From the NCBI GenBank assembly GCA_027063545.1, contig JAMORN010000139.1, positions 1 through 7,015 of the forward strand: DNA of 7,015 nt, written 5' to 3'. The position numbers and the translations under genes are program-made. The first letter of the stretch is position 1; the number at the start of each line of letters is the position of its first letter. This document shows, in pieces, positions 5,837 to 7,015 of this stretch. This DNA comes from JAMORN01 sp027063545 [NCBI: bacterium] (GTDB lineage Bacteria; JAMORN01). Under the pieces are notes generated by a model. That model ran no database searches. It was not told the DNA's origin and was given only the letters and a program-made list of their open reading frames with translations.

Positions 5837-7015
5837 TTATTTGATATATAATTCTCTTGGAGTGTAGTTTGTATGTAGGAGTTTATGTGCCTTCGGCCCA
5901 TTTGGACGGCCTAAGTATTCTTTATAAAGTTGTTGTATATATGGATTTTCATGGGAACATCTAATTTTTGCTTTTTCATCATCAGTATAAAGGCCTGCAG
6001 CTCTTTTTGCTCTTATTTCATCAGTTGCTCCATATGGCTGTCCACCTCCGCCAACACATCCTCCGCGACAAGCCATAACCTCAATAAAGTGATATGGGGT
6101 TGGTTCACCTTTTTTCTTTGCTTCTAATACTTTCTTTAATACATATTCTACGTTAGCAAGACCATGTGCAACAACAATTTTAATTTTTGTACCTTTTATA
6201 TCTATTTCTGCTTCTTTAACCCCTTTTAGTCCTCTGACTTGTTCAAATTCAACTTTTGGTAGTTTTTCTTTAGTTATATAATAATAAGCAGTTCTTAATG
6301 CAGCTTCCATTACTCCACCTGTTACTCCAAATATTGTACCAGCACCGGAGTAGTATCCTAAAATGTTATCTGCTTCCTCATCCTCTAAATTCAATACATC
6401 AATACCTGAAGATTTTGCCATTCTAACAAGTTCTCTTGTTGTTAAAACTACATCAATATCCTGATAACCACTAGCAAACATTTCATTAGATCTTGTTATT
6501 TCATATTTTTTAGCCGTACATGGCATTATAGATACCATAAAAATTTTACTAGGATCAATATTATTTTTTTCTGCATAGTATGTTTTTGCTAACACCCCAA
6601 CCATCTCATGAGGAGATTTAGCAGTAGAAAAATGCTCTATAAGTTCATGATAATATTTTTCCAGATAATCTACCCAGGAAGGACAACAACTTGTAATAAG
6701 TGGGAGTTTTTCTGGTTCATTTAAGAATCTATGAACAAACTCTGTCGCTTCTTCTATTATTGTTAAGTCTGCCCCAAAATTAGTATCAAATACAGCCTTA
6801 AATCCTAATCTTCTAAGTAAAGCATATATTTTTCCTGTTAATAATGTTCCTGGTTCAAGCCCAAAACCTTCTCCAAAAGCAACTCTTACGGCAGGGGCTA
6901 TTTGAACAACAGGATATTTATCAGGATCTCTCAATCCTTCCCAAACTTCTTCTACCTGATCTTTTTCAACAATAGCACCAACCGGACAATGAGCACTACA
7001 TTGACCACATTTTAC
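5837..7015 (-). CDS. [FeFe]-hydrogenase catalytic subunit (HydA/HndD type), N-terminus outside window
   Basis: Reversible proton reduction/hydrogen oxidation at the H-cluster, usually in the cytoplasm and often with NAD(P)H- or ferredoxin-linked partner subunits. 392 residues are visible. The frame is open to the right edge, and TTG at 6934 is an internal Leu codon rather than the start. The visible part begins in a ferredoxin-like 4Fe-4S motif, KCGQCSAHCP (2-11). The three H-cluster motifs follow: TSCCPSW (108-114), MPCTAKKYE (164-172) and MACRGGCVGGGGQP (314-327). They give ligand cysteines 111, 166, 316 and 320 and proton-relay Cys110. The EEATE segment (88-92) and Ser130 match the proton-transfer Glu and Ser positions of clostridial CpI. 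The C-terminal small-subunit domain (~335-392) carries RCSHENP and HKLLHTNY. All key residues are present. GC content is higher than in neighbouring genes, as expected for a conserved Gly/Ala-rich protein. Partner genes would lie beyond 7015. Confidence 0.95.
   Translation of the reverse strand, partial: VKCGQCSAHCPVGAIVEKDQVEEVWEGLRDPDKYPVVQIAPAVRVAFGEGFGLEPGTLLTGKIYALLRRLGFKAVFDTNFGADLTIIEEATEFVHRFLNEPEKLPLITSCCPSWVDYLEKYYHELIEHFSTAKSPHEMVGVLAKTYYAEKNNIDPSKIFMVSIMPCTAKKYEITRSNEMFASGYQDIDVVLTTRELVRMAKSSGIDVLNLEDEEADNILGYYSGAGTIFGVTGGVMEAALRTAYYYITKEKLPKVEFEQVRGLKGVKEAEIDIKGTKIKIVVAHGLANVEYVLKKVLEAKKKGEPTPYHFIEVMACRGGCVGGGGQPYGATDEIRAKRAAGLYTDDEKAKIRCSHENPYIQQLYKEYLGRPNGPKAHKLLHTNYTPRELYIK

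Noticed and set aside
5930-6127. A 65-residue + strand open frame
   Set aside because: It lies antisense within the well-supported hydrogenase gene, has Cys/Ser/Phe-rich nonsense composition and no ribosome binding site.
6932-6934. TTG as the start of the hydrogenase gene
   Set aside because: The frame continues upstream with a clear ferredoxin-like KCGQCSAHCP motif, so this TTG is an internal leucine.
5837-7015. Horizontal transfer of the hydrogenase suggested by higher GC
   Set aside because: GC follows protein conservation across the window (HflK/HflC intermediate, acyltransferase lowest), so a Gly/Ala-rich conserved enzyme is expected to be higher; composition alone is not evidence.
1-7015. 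Defence system, prophage, insertion sequence or CRISPR array
   Set aside because: No transposase, integrase, inverted terminal repeats, spaced direct repeats or effector-like genes are visible; the nuclease is a signal-peptide-bearing SNase, not a recognised defence component.

Overview
The window is a strongly AT-rich stretch of bacterial chromosome. It encodes eight proteins and shows no mobile element, CRISPR array, tRNA or rRNA. The cell is almost certainly diderm (Gram-negative type). The evidence is an Omp85-family outer-membrane protein with POTRA-like repeats and a C-terminal barrel, a second probable outer-membrane barrel, and an LpxL/HtrB-type lipid A acyltransferase homologue. A ferredoxin-domain [FeFe]-hydrogenase indicates an anaerobic, fermentative or hydrogen-metabolising lifestyle. 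The very A+T-rich, Ile/Lys/Asn/Phe-rich proteins would fit a low-GC candidate phylum (for example WOR-3-like lineages), but the sequence alone does not fix the taxon.

Left part (1-2256, + strand): the 3' end of a beta-rich probable outer-membrane protein overlaps by 40 bases a complete 538-residue Omp85/TamA-like protein. The two look translationally coupled and likely serve outer-membrane biogenesis.

Middle part (2240-5174, - strand): a tight four-gene operon is read right to left. Its order is a 92-residue two-helix membrane protein with an acidic tail, an LpxL-like acyltransferase, HflK and HflC. Junctions are a 17-base overlap, then gaps of 9 and 12 bases. The operon ends tail-to-tail with the Omp85 gene, sharing 17 bases with it and leaving no room for a conventional terminator. 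A lipid-modifying enzyme, an SPFH scaffold (the partner of the FtsH protease) and a small membrane protein together suggest a membrane-quality or envelope operon.

Right part (5175-7015): a 54-base AT-only-looking divergent spacer separates that operon from a + strand gene for a secreted staphylococcal-nuclease-like enzyme. A perfect 8-bp GC-rich hairpin overlaps the nuclease stop codon and is T-rich on both sides, so it probably terminates both the nuclease and the convergent hydrogenase gene. A 24-base all-purine tract lies next to it. The window closes inside a - strand [FeFe]-hydrogenase catalytic subunit; its N-terminus is off the right edge, and the frame stays open past the apparent internal start at 6934.

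I found no clear new system. The items most worth a second look are the two-helix/LpxL/HflK/HflC operon, the overlapping outer-membrane pair, and the hairpin plus purine element at 5770-5834.
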